From: Rhodoflexus caldus
GTDB taxonomy: Bacteria; Bacteroidota; Bacteroidia; Cytophagales; Thermoflexibacteraceae
DNA length: 64,000 nucleotides
Assembly: GCF_021206925.1 (NCBI RefSeq)
Contig: NZ_JAJPRF010000009.1
Coordinates: 1 to 64,000 of the forward strand
Reading direction: 5' to 3'
Under the pieces are notes generated by a model. It was not told the DNA's origin. It ran no database searches and saw nothing but the letters and a program-made list of their open reading frames with translations. Below, piece by piece: positions 36,657-44,680 of this stretch; the first letter of the stretch is position 1, and each line of letters begins with the position of its first letter. A program made the translations under genes and the position numbers.

Positions 36657-37337
36657 ATGTCGCATTACATCTTAGAGGCACAAAAATTAAGCAAAACTTA
36701 CTATAGTAACCAAAAAGCGCTGACAGTTTTGCACGAAATCAGTTTTGGCATTGCTCCGGGTGATACTTTTGCCATCGTAGGCCCTTCCGGCAGCGGAAAA
36801 ACCACGCTTTTGGGGCTTTGTGCAGGTTTGGACAGCCCCACAACCGGTTCTGTGATGCTCAACGGCCAGCCGCTGGAAGCCATGAGCGAAGATGCCCGTG
36901 CACGCCTGCGCAACCGCGATGTAGGCTTTGTTTTTCAAAATTTTCAACTCTTGCCGACCCTGACCGCACTGGAAAACGTAATGGTGCCTATGGAGCTCAA
37001 AGGCATGAAAAACATCCGTCAGCGGGCAATGGAATTACTGGGCAAAGTAGGCCTTGCCGACCGCCACGACCACTACCCTGCCCAACTTTCAGGCGGCGAA
37101 CAACAAAGGATTTCCATCGCGCGTGCCTTTGCCAACGAGCCCAAAATCCTTTTTGCCGATGAACCGACGGGCAATTTGGACGAGGCTACCAGTGGTAAAA
37201 TCCAACAGTTGCTCTTTGACCTGAATCGCGAAACAGGTACTACGCTTGTGGTAGTTACTCACGACCTTGAACTGGCGCAACGCACACAACGCATTATTCG
37301 CCTGAAAGGCGGTATGGTGGTAAACGAAGTCAATTGA
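36657..37337 (+). CDS. LolD/YbbA-like ABC transporter ATP-binding protein
   Basis: A 226-residue ATPase of the MacB/LolD class: Walker A GPSGSGKTT, FVFQNFQLLPTL, signature LSGGEQQRISIARAF and Walker B ILFADEPTGNLDEAT. No permease gene is next to it, so it is either an orphan that pairs with a permease encoded elsewhere or a regulatory ATPase. It differs from the ATPase at 17974-18684 and ends before a hairpin repeat. Confidence 0.9.
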   Translation: MSHYILEAQKLSKTYYSNQKALTVLHEISFGIAPGDTFAIVGPSGSGKTTLLGLCAGLDSPTTGSVMLNGQPLEAMSEDARARLRNRDVGFVFQNFQLLPTLTALENVMVPMELKGMKNIRQRAMELLGKVGLADRHDHYPAQLSGGEQQRISIARAFANEPKILFADEPTGNLDEATSGKIQQLLFDLNRETGTTLVVVTHDLELAQRTQRIIRLKGGMVVNEVN

Positions 37338-37348
37338 GCCACTATACC

Positions 37349-37443
37349 AAAGCGCAAGTGATTTGTGAAAAGTATTTTGTGTAAACTTTTGAAAATCAAA
37401 TAAATAAACCTGACAGACCATAGAAGACTGTCAGGTTTATTTG
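37349..37443 (+). repeat. Dispersed intergenic repeat, copy C, with terminator hairpin
   Basis: Begins AAAGCGCAAGTGATTTGTG, continues with TTTTGAAAATCAAAT and ends in a perfect 14 bp stem (37403-37416 with 37428-37441). The hairpin lies between two convergent genes and should terminate both. Confidence 0.7.
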
Positions 37444-37455
37444 CTATTGGGCTAC

Positions 37456-37863
37456 TCAATGGTTCTCGTGCTTGCAAAGCCCGACAATCCGATGGAATAC
37501 ATCGTGCAGGTCGGCAAGCGCTTTTTTGATTTGCTCATCGGTGGCTTTGGAACTTTTCACCAATCGGTGAAGCGCTTTGCTGTCTTTGGCAAGTTGTTGC
37601 ACGGCTTGGCGAATTTCGGGCGTATCAAATTTTTGGGGAACAGCCGAGTGCGCCAATATTTTTGCCTTATCTGCCATTTCCTTAGAACGCGCTTTGATGG
37701 GCTTTAAATCCCCTACCTCCGAAGGATGAAATGTTTGCGACATGACCTGATGGAAAGAGTTCAGTTCTGCCCATTGGTCAAAAATGGACTGTGCTTGTGC
37801 TGTTATTGCCATGCAAAAGAACAGCAGGAAAAAAGGCACGCTTTTTCTATGGATTTGCTTCAT
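37456..37863 (-). CDS. Small secreted helical protein of the MbnP-type cluster
   Basis: A 135-residue protein with a signal peptide (cut after AQAQ near 25). The rest is helical, with His at the start (LNSFHQVMSQTFHP), a Lys/Glu-rich middle and a His/Cys-rich end (LHDVFHRIVGLCKHENH). The spread of His and Cys suggests a four-helix metal-binding protein, but no family is recognised. Its start overlaps the stop of the preceding membrane protein gene as ATGA, so it is translationally coupled to the outer-membrane protein operon. A copper-chaperone or storage role is only a guess. Confidence 0.75.
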   Translation of the reverse strand: MKQIHRKSVPFFLLFFCMAITAQAQSIFDQWAELNSFHQVMSQTFHPSEVGDLKPIKARSKEMADKAKILAHSAVPQKFDTPEIRQAVQQLAKDSKALHRLVKSSKATDEQIKKALADLHDVFHRIVGLCKHENH

Positions 37864-38249
37864 AACAAAAATGGTTTGTTGGTGATTTTTTTGATGGGAA
37901 GGGAAAATTTATGCGTTTGAGGATAGACTTGTATGCGAAGTCCTTTGTGCTCTGCCAGCCACCAACCGATACCCAATCCGGCAAATTGGATGATGCTACT
38001 GACAAAAAATACAAAAAAGTACAGTAAAAACTCTTCCGAAACGGGTTTAGCTTGACTGAGCGATGCAAATAATCCTAAAACACAGGCAAATTCTACAATA
38101 AACAAACCACATATGACAAATACGGCCACAAAAGGCAAAGCCTGAAATATCGCGCGTATGTAGAGCCATATTCTCTCTGCCCGCGATACATAGCAAATCA
38201 GTTCGCCGTGTTTGTCTACAAATGTGCCGGATTTTTCTACGTTTTTCAT
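37860..38249 (-). CDS. Small two-helix membrane protein of the MbnP-type cluster
   Basis: A 129-residue protein with two strong membrane segments (about 35-60 and 75-97) and a charged tail. The N-terminus has a short beta-rich part (SGTFVDKHGELICYVS). It overlaps both neighbours as ATGA (start at 38249 over the barrel gene stop, and stop over the next start), so the three genes are made together. No family is recognised. Confidence 0.7.
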   Translation of the reverse strand: MKNVEKSGTFVDKHGELICYVSRAERIWLYIRAIFQALPFVAVFVICGLFIVEFACVLGLFASLSQAKPVSEEFLLYFFVFFVSSIIQFAGLGIGWWLAEHKGLRIQVYPQTHKFSLPIKKITNKPFLL

Positions 38250-39166
38250 ATCATGATGGTCAAGTGGGCAACTGCTCTTCCGTAGGTTTTAATTGTTCCG
38301 TTGGCGAAATCCTGCCGCAGGGGCTGCTGAAAGTTCCCGCCGATGGAAACGCGCCCGATGTAGAGCTCCAAGCCGCCAACGGCAAAAGCCGCGCGGCCGC
38401 CCGTGTTGGAAATTACCACGCCGTTGTTGTTGTCTTGCAGGTTGTATTCGCCAAAAGCACCGACATAGGGCATCACCGAAACGCCGCGCACGTTGCGTGC
38501 ATGAAACAGCGCCGCCTGCCCGCTGATGCGGTTGCCGAAGCGATAGCCGTCAGCGTTGGTCGTGTTTATTTTCAGGTTTAAATCCGTACTTAATCCCCAC
38601 TTGCCTGCACGGACAACGTACACAAGATTTGCCAGAAAATCGGTGCTGCCGCTGCCTAATTGGAAGTTTGGGTTGGCAACTTGCTGATTATCAGATACGT
38701 CAAAACGAAACCGTGCTGTTGGCAATTTTACCCCGCCGCCAATGAGCAGGTTATGGCGAAAATGTCGCGGCAAGGTATCGTGTGTATTGTCTAACAGGCG
38801 ATAATTGGCCAACAGTGTCCCCTCACCCAAGCCGGACAGCGTTTTGCTGAATGTTTGGTTGTAATCGGTTTGTCGGTTTACGTGGTAGGGCAAAAATGCC
38901 ATTACCTGAATGCGCTGCGTAGGATAAAACCGCGCCCAGAGTTCGACAGTTTGGAAAAGTTCATGTGTGGTCAGGTGGCTTTTTGTGCCGCCTATGCCCA
39001 AATGTGAATCGTAGGCGATTTGCCGATAGCGCACCCCGATAAAATGGCGGTTGAATTGCGGCGTAATGCCCATATAAAAATTGCCTACTCCGCAGCCGCA
39101 TATTTCACAGGCAAAGGCGTTCAGGCCGATAATCAGCAGCGCAAAAAGGGTTAAAGTCTTTTTCAT
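38246..39166 (-). CDS. Outer-membrane barrel with Cys-rich mature N-terminus (CEICGC)
   Basis: A 306-residue protein with a signal peptide cut near AFA/C20. The mature protein opens with CEICGCG (Cys20, 23 and 25), a likely metal-binding knot at the mouth of the barrel. The rest alternates hydrophobic strands with glycine and aromatic turns, as in meta-pathway-type transporter barrels. It lies near an MbnP gene and a di-heme peroxidase gene, so metal transport or sensing is plausible. Copper is my guess from this context. Two coupled small genes follow. Confidence 0.75.
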   Translation of the reverse strand: MKKTLTLFALLIIGLNAFACEICGCGVGNFYMGITPQFNRHFIGVRYRQIAYDSHLGIGGTKSHLTTHELFQTVELWARFYPTQRIQVMAFLPYHVNRQTDYNQTFSKTLSGLGEGTLLANYRLLDNTHDTLPRHFRHNLLIGGGVKLPTARFRFDVSDNQQVANPNFQLGSGSTDFLANLVYVVRAGKWGLSTDLNLKINTTNADGYRFGNRISGQAALFHARNVRGVSVMPYVGAFGEYNLQDNNNGVVISNTGGRAAFAVGGLELYIGRVSIGGNFQQPLRQDFANGTIKTYGRAVAHLTIMI

Positions 39167-39200
39167 AGCTTAGGTTTTTGAACAAAAAATGGTTATATCC

Positions 39201-39297
39201 AAAAGCACAAGAGGTTTGCGAAAAACTATTGTGCAAATAATTGAAAATCAAGTTTTTAAACCTGACAGGTCTTGAAGAATGTCAGGTTTTGTGTATG
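39201..39297 (+). repeat. Dispersed intergenic repeat, copy B, with hairpin
   Basis: Begins AAAAGCACAAGAGGTTTGCG, continues TTGAAAATCAAG and ends in the stem AAACCTGACA (39258-39267) with TGTCAGGTTT (39280-39289), then TGTGTATG. It sits 48 bases beyond the stop of the peroxidase gene and can serve as its terminator. Confidence 0.7.
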
Positions 39298-39337
39298 ATA
39301 TGTGTATGGCAAGAACGGGGCACGCGCCCTGTCCGTT

Positions 39338-40378
39338 TTACAATTCGCTGAATCGCTTATCGGTCAAAAAATCTTCATCGGTGAGGGTTTTCAGGAATGC
39401 GATAATCAGGCGTTTTTCTTCGGCAGTCATCGGGATACCGCGCCTGCCGTCGGGTCGTTTGAACAGCGGGTCAAGTGTCGGGATGTCCTCCATGCCCTCC
39501 GAGTAGTGGTCAAGCACCATTTCCAAATTGCGAAATCGCCCGTCGTGCATGTAGGGGCGCGTAACCTCTACGTTGCGCAGGCTTGGCACGCGAAATTTGT
39601 ATTTGTCTTGTTCGTTAAGCGTGATTTCGTAGCGCCCCAAGTCTTGGTTGAACTCCAAACTCAACCCGTTGTTGCGGTAGGTTTGGTCGGTAAACAGCCC
39701 GCCTGAATGGCAGTTTTCGCAGCCTTTTTCTTTGAACAGTTGCAGCCCGCGCAGTTCGTCGCGGGTGAGTTGCTCTTCTCCGTGCAGATACTTGTCGTAG
39801 CGTGAGTTGGCAGAAACCATCGCAACCATAAATTGCGAAAGGGCTTTCAGCAAGCGTTCTCCGGTAATTTCGGGGGTTCCGAAGGCGCGCTGGAACATGC
39901 GCGGATAGTCGGGATGCTTGCGCAGTTTTTCCAAAATATTGGGCATGGATTCGTCCATTTCCACGGGGTTTTCAATCGGTGCAAGCGGCTGTAAATCAAG
40001 GTCATGGATACCACCGTCCCACATCAAATCGTGGTAAAATGCCAAGTTCTGAATAGGCAGCGCATTGCGTTTGCCCAAACGGTCATCTACGCCATGGCTC
40101 AAATCGTGCCCGTGGTGCGTAAAGCCCGCACTCTGCTGGTGGCAAAATCCGCAACTGACCATGCCGTCCCGCGCAAGCGCGCCTTCGTAGAACAAAGCCC
40201 TGCCCAGTTCAAAACCTGCTTGTGTAACAGGGTTTTTACTCAGGTCATAAACCATTGGCGGAAAATGCGGTGGTGCTTTCACCTCTACGGTCGGGTTTAC
40301 GTCGCGCTGCCCGCACGAAATCGCAATTGCCGTCAGAAACATCAGAAACGAAACGGAAAAAAAGGCTGTTTTTTTCAT
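39338..40378 (-). CDS. Di-heme cytochrome c peroxidase, MauG/MbnH type
   Basis: A 346-residue lipoprotein (lipobox ending at Cys22) with two CxxCH heme sites: CGFCH (76-80) and CENCH (220-224). The size and the GRALFYEGALARDGMVSCGFCH and RVPSLRNVEVTRPYMHDGRF segments fit the bacterial CcpA/MauG family. Its neighbour is an MbnP-family gene. In methanotrophs MbnH, of this family, oxidises a Trp of MbnP to a kynurenine-like residue that helps bind copper. I infer the same role here; ordinary peroxide removal is the alternative. Hairpins lie on both sides. Confidence 0.88.
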   Translation of the reverse strand: MKKTAFFSVSFLMFLTAIAISCGQRDVNPTVEVKAPPHFPPMVYDLSKNPVTQAGFELGRALFYEGALARDGMVSCGFCHQQSAGFTHHGHDLSHGVDDRLGKRNALPIQNLAFYHDLMWDGGIHDLDLQPLAPIENPVEMDESMPNILEKLRKHPDYPRMFQRAFGTPEITGERLLKALSQFMVAMVSANSRYDKYLHGEEQLTRDELRGLQLFKEKGCENCHSGGLFTDQTYRNNGLSLEFNQDLGRYEITLNEQDKYKFRVPSLRNVEVTRPYMHDGRFRNLEMVLDHYSEGMEDIPTLDPLFKRPDGRRGIPMTAEEKRLIIAFLKTLTDEDFLTDKRFSEL

Positions 40379-40460
40379 AGCTGCCGTAATGGTTTGCTTT
40401 TGGTAGAAAGGTGGCTTATCGGCTGTAAACAGTTGAGAGATTTAAGTCATGCTTTATACA

Positions 40461-40497
40461 AATCCCCTGACGGGGTCTTTGACCGCCGTCAGGGATG
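40461..40497. terminator. Hairpin between the MbnP gene and the peroxidase gene
   Basis: CCTGACGG (40466-40473) pairs with CCGTCAGG (40486-40493), with extra pairs outside. It has the shared CCTGACGG core but no strong T run, and may weaken read-through from the MbnP gene to the peroxidase gene. Confidence 0.5.
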
Positions 40498-40556
40498 CTC
40501 TATCGACCTGTTAGAGGTCGTTAGACCCTAACGCGGCTTCAATGAAATGGTGTTAC

Positions 40557-41399
40557 TTACCTCGCCACAACCGTATGCATGTGGTGATACTCAAACATAT
40601 TTGCATAGTTATTGGCCACATTTACCGAAAAAGGCGAAAACATCACCGTCGGGTTTTGGGCAAGGCTGATGTTGGTGCTTCCGTTGAAGACTTTCAACAC
40701 ATCGGCAATGATGTGCATTTGCGGAGTGCTTTTACTGCGAACTTTTGCCACATCGCGCCCAAAAGAGAGGTCAATTTTCTTGATATTATTAATGGTGCGC
40801 ACAGGCGGGTTGCCGAAACCTCCGCCAAATCCACCGATGTGGTAGCGGAATCGGCGATTACCCGATGGGTCAGGGGCTATCTGCGGCGAAGTTCCCTCGA
40901 GCTTCACGAAAATATAGCCTGAGTTCCATGTCCAGTACATGCCTTCCGCGCCACTCATGTCCGACGGATTCAATACCCCCTGACGGCGGCTGATATCCAT
41001 TGTATTGCGCAGGCTGTCCACACCCAAAATGAATGAAGCACCCGTATAGTCGCCTTGCGGCACACTCAGGCGAATGATGTGCGTTTCGGGTTTATGCTCC
41101 TGCACCAAAAAATAGCCGGAGTCTTGCGGAACAACATATTCGCTGCCGTCAGATTTTTTCAAGCGAATATTGCTGATATAATACTGCAGCAGGCTCACAC
41201 TAAACTCCTCACCTGCGGCATTGCGGTATGTGCCGCGGTTCAGTTCCAAATCTCTCGTGCCAACCACGTTGTCAAATTCCAGCAATAAAGTGCCGCGGGC
41301 TGTAACATCAAATTCGGGAGCAATTTCATTTTTGCAGGCACTCAGAGCTGTGAAACCTGCCAGTAAAACCGTAATTATGAAGCGATAATGGAGTTTCAT
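40557..41399 (-). CDS. MbnP-family copper-binding lipoprotein
   Basis: A 280-residue lipoprotein (lipobox LSAC, Cys22). The order LEFDNVVGTRDLELN, FSVSLLQYYISNIRL, SFILGVDSLRN and GMYWTWNSGYIFVKLEG (Trp156 and Trp158) is that of MbnP-family proteins, which pair with an MbnH-type peroxidase and bind copper. The C-terminus has a His cluster (FEYHHMHTV). The peroxidase gene follows after a 178-base gap with a hairpin. A perfect palindrome lies 39 bases upstream of the ATG. Copper handling is inferred from the family. Confidence 0.85.
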   Translation of the reverse strand: MKLHYRFIITVLLAGFTALSACKNEIAPEFDVTARGTLLLEFDNVVGTRDLELNRGTYRNAAGEEFSVSLLQYYISNIRLKKSDGSEYVVPQDSGYFLVQEHKPETHIIRLSVPQGDYTGASFILGVDSLRNTMDISRRQGVLNPSDMSGAEGMYWTWNSGYIFVKLEGTSPQIAPDPSGNRRFRYHIGGFGGGFGNPPVRTINNIKKIDLSFGRDVAKVRSKSTPQMHIIADVLKVFNGSTNISLAQNPTVMFSPFSVNVANNYANMFEYHHMHTVVAR

Positions 41400-41437
41400 T
41401 GGGGCTAAAAGTTAAAATTTTGACAATATTTTAAACG

Positions 41438-41462
41438 TCTGATATTTTAACAAAATATCAGA
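41438..41462. promoter_or_regulatory. Perfect 11+11 bp palindrome upstream of the MbnP gene
   Basis: TCTGATATTTT (41438-41448) and AAAATATCAGA (41452-41462) flank an AAC spacer. Its size and lack of a T run suit a repressor or activator site better than a terminator. It lies 39-63 bases before the MbnP start, a natural place for an operator. Confidence 0.6.
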
Positions 41463-41653
41463 TAAATTAACTACACGCTGTATTGGACTCATCAGGTGAT
41501 GGCATTACGGCAAGCCTGCAACACACCACTCGAACTGCCAAACACAGTGCGATAAGAAGACCTAAAAAATCGGATGAAACAATACAGGCAAACGGATGAG
41601 CAGACACTGACAGCGTCAGTCATCGTATGCGCAAATGAGGCACAAACAGATTG

Positions 41654-42028
41654 TTAAATACGGGGCGGGTGGTCAATGCCGGTGCTGCAAGTGCGCACGT
41701 TGCCGAGTTGATAAGGCAGGAAAAAAATCGGCTCAACTTGTCGCAAAACAGTATTTAATTGAAAATAAAGGGTAAACGATGTAATGAAGAATATAACCTC
41801 AAAGTGGTTTTTCAGAGGGGGGATTTCTGCATCTTGCTGCTCGGCAGCCGCCATTTGCTTCATCAGGTGGCATGTACCGGCGCATTTCATTTCCGGACGG
41901 TCTTTGTTTTCGCAAAGATACTTAGCGATATACTCGCGGTTCACTTGAAAGGAGACCCATACCCATACGCGGTTCAGGCTCTGATTGAGCACTACCAATG
42001 CGCAAAATATGGCAAGTGTCCGCAACAC
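41654..42028 (-). CDS. Small Cys/His protein of a family associated with metal loci
   Basis: About 124 residues if it starts at GTG 42028; the start is uncertain. An N-terminal membrane segment (LAIFCALVVLNQSL) is followed by the conserved pattern REYIAKYLCENKDRPEMKC and CAGTCHLMKQM, three Cys and a His in a short stretch. A second hydrophobic segment (FEVIFFITSFTLYFQL) and a HPPRI tail end it. I recall this pattern in short proteins near MbnP/TonB loci of Bacteroidota; the role is unknown. It is divergent from rnhA. The GTG start is chosen because the -7 box at 42053-42060 rules out the longer reading. Confidence 0.65.
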   Translation of the reverse strand: MLRTLAIFCALVVLNQSLNRVWVWVSFQVNREYIAKYLCENKDRPEMKCAGTCHLMKQMAAAEQQDAEIPPLKNHFEVIFFITSFTLYFQLNTVLRQVEPIFFLPYQLGNVRTCSTGIDHPPRI

Positions 42029-42052
42029 AAACGAATCCTTATAGTTCAGGTG

Positions 42053-42060
42053 CAAAGGTA
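42053..42060 (-). promoter_or_regulatory. -7 box of the Cys/His protein gene
   Basis: CAAAGGTA on the plus strand is a perfect TACCTTTG on the minus strand. Transcription should begin near 42046, 18 bases before the proposed GTG start. Confidence 0.5.
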
Positions 42061-42191
42061 AGCATAAATGCTATTCAGTTGCAAGTTTCTGACAAAAAAA
42101 TTAGTAATCTTATGGTTTAAAAAATAGTCATAAAATAACAATAAAATTATCAACTCTTTTTTGACCTTTTCTGATTAGTATTGCGCCTCTT

Positions 42192-42662
42192 ATGGCTACC
42201 ATCATTATTTATACCGACGGCTCTTCGCGCGGCAATCCCGGCCCGGGCGGCTACGGAACAATTCTGATTTCTCCTGCTCACAAAGTGCGCAAAGAACTCA
42301 GCGGCGGCTTCAGGCTGACTACCAATAACCGTATGGAATTACTGGCTGTCATTACGGGTTTGGAAGCCTTAAAGAGCGGCGACAATGAGGTGGTCATCTA
42401 CTCCGATTCGCAATATGTGGTCAATGCCGTAGAAAAAGGTTGGGTGTTCAACTGGGAAAAACAAGGCTTTAAAGGCAAGAAAAATCCCGACCTTTGGCAG
42501 CGTTTTCTGGCTGCCTATCGCCGACAGCGCAAAGTATGGTTTCAGTGGGTAAAAGGTCATGCGGGGCATCCGGAAAACGAGCGATGCGACCAACTGGCCA
42601 CTATGGCAGCTGACCAGCCGATACTTCCGCCCGACGAATACTTTGAACAGCACCCCAACTGA
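42192..42662 (+). CDS. rnhA: Ribonuclease HI
   Basis: RNase HI cuts the RNA strand of RNA-DNA hybrids. The 156 residues have the full active site: Asp in IYTDGSSRGNPGPGGYG, Glu in NNRMELLAVI, Asp in IYSDSQYVVNAV, and His/Asp in VKGHAGHPENERCDQLA. It is a single gene followed after 68 bases by mscL. Confidence 0.96.
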   Translation: MATIIIYTDGSSRGNPGPGGYGTILISPAHKVRKELSGGFRLTTNNRMELLAVITGLEALKSGDNEVVIYSDSQYVVNAVEKGWVFNWEKQGFKGKKNPDLWQRFLAAYRRQRKVWFQWVKGHAGHPENERCDQLATMAADQPILPPDEYFEQHPN

Positions 42663-42730
42663 TTTTACCGCCATTTTTTGCTTGGCAAACGTTTTCCTGC
42701 CATCTTTGGAAAAACCTAAACTAAATGCTT

Positions 42731-43141
42731 ATGGGATTTCTAAAAGAATTTAAGGATTTTGCCATGCGTGGCAATCTGGTAGATTTGGCAGTAGGCTTTG
42801 TAATGGGTGCTGCCTTCGGCAAAGTAACCAATGCCTTTATCAACGGCGTAGTGATGCCTTTCGTCGGCCTGATTCAGGGCAAAGACCTCAGCGATTGGAA
42901 ACTTGTGCTGAAACCTGCCGAAACGGGTGCCGACGGCAAAGAGATAGCCGAAGTGGCCGTCCAATACGGTACATTCATCTCCGTAACTATTGAATTTATT
43001 ATTGTCGCATTCGTGATGTTCTTGGTAGTGAAAGCAATGAACGCAGCCAAGAAGAAAGAAGCCGAAGCGCCTGCACCGCCTCCTGCACCATCCAACGAAG
43101 AAAAACTGCTGGCAGAAATCAGAGATTTGCTCAAAAAATAA
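42731..43141 (+). CDS. mscL: Large-conductance mechanosensitive channel MscL
   Basis: MscL opens under membrane tension to save cells from osmotic shock. With the ATG at 42731 it has 136 residues and begins MGFLKEFKDFAMRGNLVDLAVGF, the classic start; the ATG two codons earlier (42725) is possible. Two membrane segments (about 15-45 and 75-100) and a C-terminal Ala/Pro-rich helix complete the family form. Confidence 0.95.
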   Translation: MGFLKEFKDFAMRGNLVDLAVGFVMGAAFGKVTNAFINGVVMPFVGLIQGKDLSDWKLVLKPAETGADGKEIAEVAVQYGTFISVTIEFIIVAFVMFLVVKAMNAAKKKEAEAPAPPPAPSNEEKLLAEIRDLLKK

Positions 43142-43278
43142 AACTGCTGCGGGCAGTAAGTGGTCAAACAAATTTCACCATATGAGATAAGCACACGGAC
43201 TGTTGCGGATAACACGATTTTTCGCTTTTTTAATCCAAAGTCTCAAGTCTGAATGCCGCAGTAGCGATTTAACTAAAT

Positions 43279-43312
43279 AAACCCGACCGGTCTCCGAAAC
43301 CTGTCGGGTTTG
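43279..43312. terminator. Terminator between mscL and ilvC
   Basis: AAACCCGACCGG and CCTGTCGGGTTT form a 12-position stem with one mismatch and are followed by TTTGTGTATA. It has the shared CCCGAC core and the same right flank as the dispersed repeat. The genes are convergent. Confidence 0.75.
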
Positions 43313-43330
43313 TGTATAGCGGCTTTCCAA

Positions 43331-44377
43331 TCAACCGTTTTTCGGGCGAAGCGCACGCACTTGGCGGCCTGCCTGCCACATTTCGGAATTATGAATGGCT
43401 GCAAGTTCTTCTTCCAGTTTTTCGCGATAGTCGGGGCGCGAGTTGGCCTTGATGGTAATTTCGGCCTCTTTGCCGCTGGCTACACTTTCGTACAGGTCGC
43501 GGAAGACCGGGGCAGTTGCCTCGCGGAAGCGATGTCTCCAATCTAATGCACCACGCTGAGCAGTGGTAGAACAGTTGGCATACATCCAGTCCATGCCATT
43601 TTCGCCCACCAAACGGATGAGGCTTTGCGTCAGTTCTTCTACGGTTTCATTAAATGCCTCGCTTGGGCTGTGTCCTTTTTCGCGGAGGAGATTGTATTGT
43701 GCCTCCATGATGCCTGCAATGGCACCCATCAAAACGCCGCGCTCGCCGGTCAGGTCGCTGAATACCTCTTTTTCAAAAGTGGTTTCAAACAAATAGCCCG
43801 AACCAACGCCTATGCCGAGCGCTACTACGCGGTCTTTGGCGCGCCCTGTGGCATCCTGATAGATGGCATAGCTGGAATTCAGCCCTTCACCTGCCAAAAA
43901 CAGGCGGCGCAGACTTGTTCCTGAGCCTTTGGGAGCAACCAAAATGACATCTATATCCTTGGGCGGAATAATGTTCGTTTGCGAACTGTACGTAATACCA
44001 AACCCGTGTGAAAAATACAGCGCTTTTCCTGCGGTGAGATATTGGCTGACAGTAGGCCAAAGGGCGATTTGTCCCGCATCGGAAAGCAGGTATTGGATAA
44101 TGCTTGCACGTTGGCAGGCTTCTTCAATAGTGAAGAGGGTTTTACCTTCTACCCAACCGTCGGCAAGCGCTTTTTCCCATGTTTTAGTGCCTTTGCGCTG
44201 CCCTACAATCACGTTAAAACCATTGTCGCGCAGGTTCAGCGCTTGGCCGGGGCCTTGCACCCCATACCCGATAACTGCAATGGTTTCATCTTTCAGCACA
44301 TTGCGGGCATGTTCCAAAGGAAATTCTTCGCGTGTTACTACGTCTTCAATTACTCCACCAAAATTAATTTTTGCCAT
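43331..44377 (-). CDS. ilvC: Ketol-acid reductoisomerase
   Basis: IlvC converts acetolactate or acetohydroxybutyrate to the dihydroxy acid in valine, leucine and isoleucine synthesis. The 348 residues have the NADPH-binding IAVIGYGVQGPGQALNLRDNG, the LVAPKGSGTSLRR segment and the acidic metal site in the C-terminal helical domain (EVFSDLTGERGVLMGAI, EAFNETVEELTQ). It stands alone; ilvBN, ilvD and leu genes are not in the window. Confidence 0.95.
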   Translation of the reverse strand: MAKINFGGVIEDVVTREEFPLEHARNVLKDETIAVIGYGVQGPGQALNLRDNGFNVIVGQRKGTKTWEKALADGWVEGKTLFTIEEACQRASIIQYLLSDAGQIALWPTVSQYLTAGKALYFSHGFGITYSSQTNIIPPKDIDVILVAPKGSGTSLRRLFLAGEGLNSSYAIYQDATGRAKDRVVALGIGVGSGYLFETTFEKEVFSDLTGERGVLMGAIAGIMEAQYNLLREKGHSPSEAFNETVEELTQSLIRLVGENGMDWMYANCSTTAQRGALDWRHRFREATAPVFRDLYESVASGKEAEITIKANSRPDYREKLEEELAAIHNSEMWQAGRQVRALRPKNG

Positions 44378-44574
44378 GATAAACAGGTAAACAAAACAAT
44401 GTTAGATAAAAAAGGTAGTAGAGCAAGTGCTATTTAAGTGTGTGTATGTTGCCTCCGGAAGAGGAAATTGGGGCTCCCAAGTTCGTAAAAGTTTTTAATA
44501 ATACCAACTTTCAAAAAATGAAGCGCTCATTTTGCCGCGAAAGCACGCACCTTGCCCCGACTTCTTAATAGAAA

Positions 44575-44665
44575 AAACGCAAGCGATTCAGAAAGATTTT
44601 TTATGTAAAACTCTCAAAATCAAATATTTAAAAACAAAAAAACGCTAAGCTTGTCAAGATTGCGT
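44575..44665 (+). repeat. Dispersed intergenic repeat, copy D (decayed)
   Basis: AAAACGCAAGCGATTCAGAAA, then TTATGTAAAACTCTCAAAAT and CAAATATTTA match the first 60 bases of copies A-C. The hairpin part is degraded to GCTAAGCTTGTCAAGATTGC. Confidence 0.45.
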
Positions 44666-44680
44666 ACAACGGGGGAAAAA

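Noticed and set aside
41485-41495. CTGATGAGTCC on the minus strand, like a hammerhead ribozyme core
   Set aside because: No GAAA box or closing stems follow, so a chance match.
41463-41653. Possible coding or riboswitch content between the Cys/His gene and the palindrome
   Set aside because: Frames are short and unlike any known protein, and no riboswitch core could be matched; a small 6 bp hairpin near 41607-41621 has no T run.
44495-44530. Tiny minus-strand frame MSASFFESWYY upstream of ilvC, like a leader peptide
   Set aside because: It lacks Leu, Ile and Val codons expected for ilvC control, and no terminator/antiterminator pair follows it.
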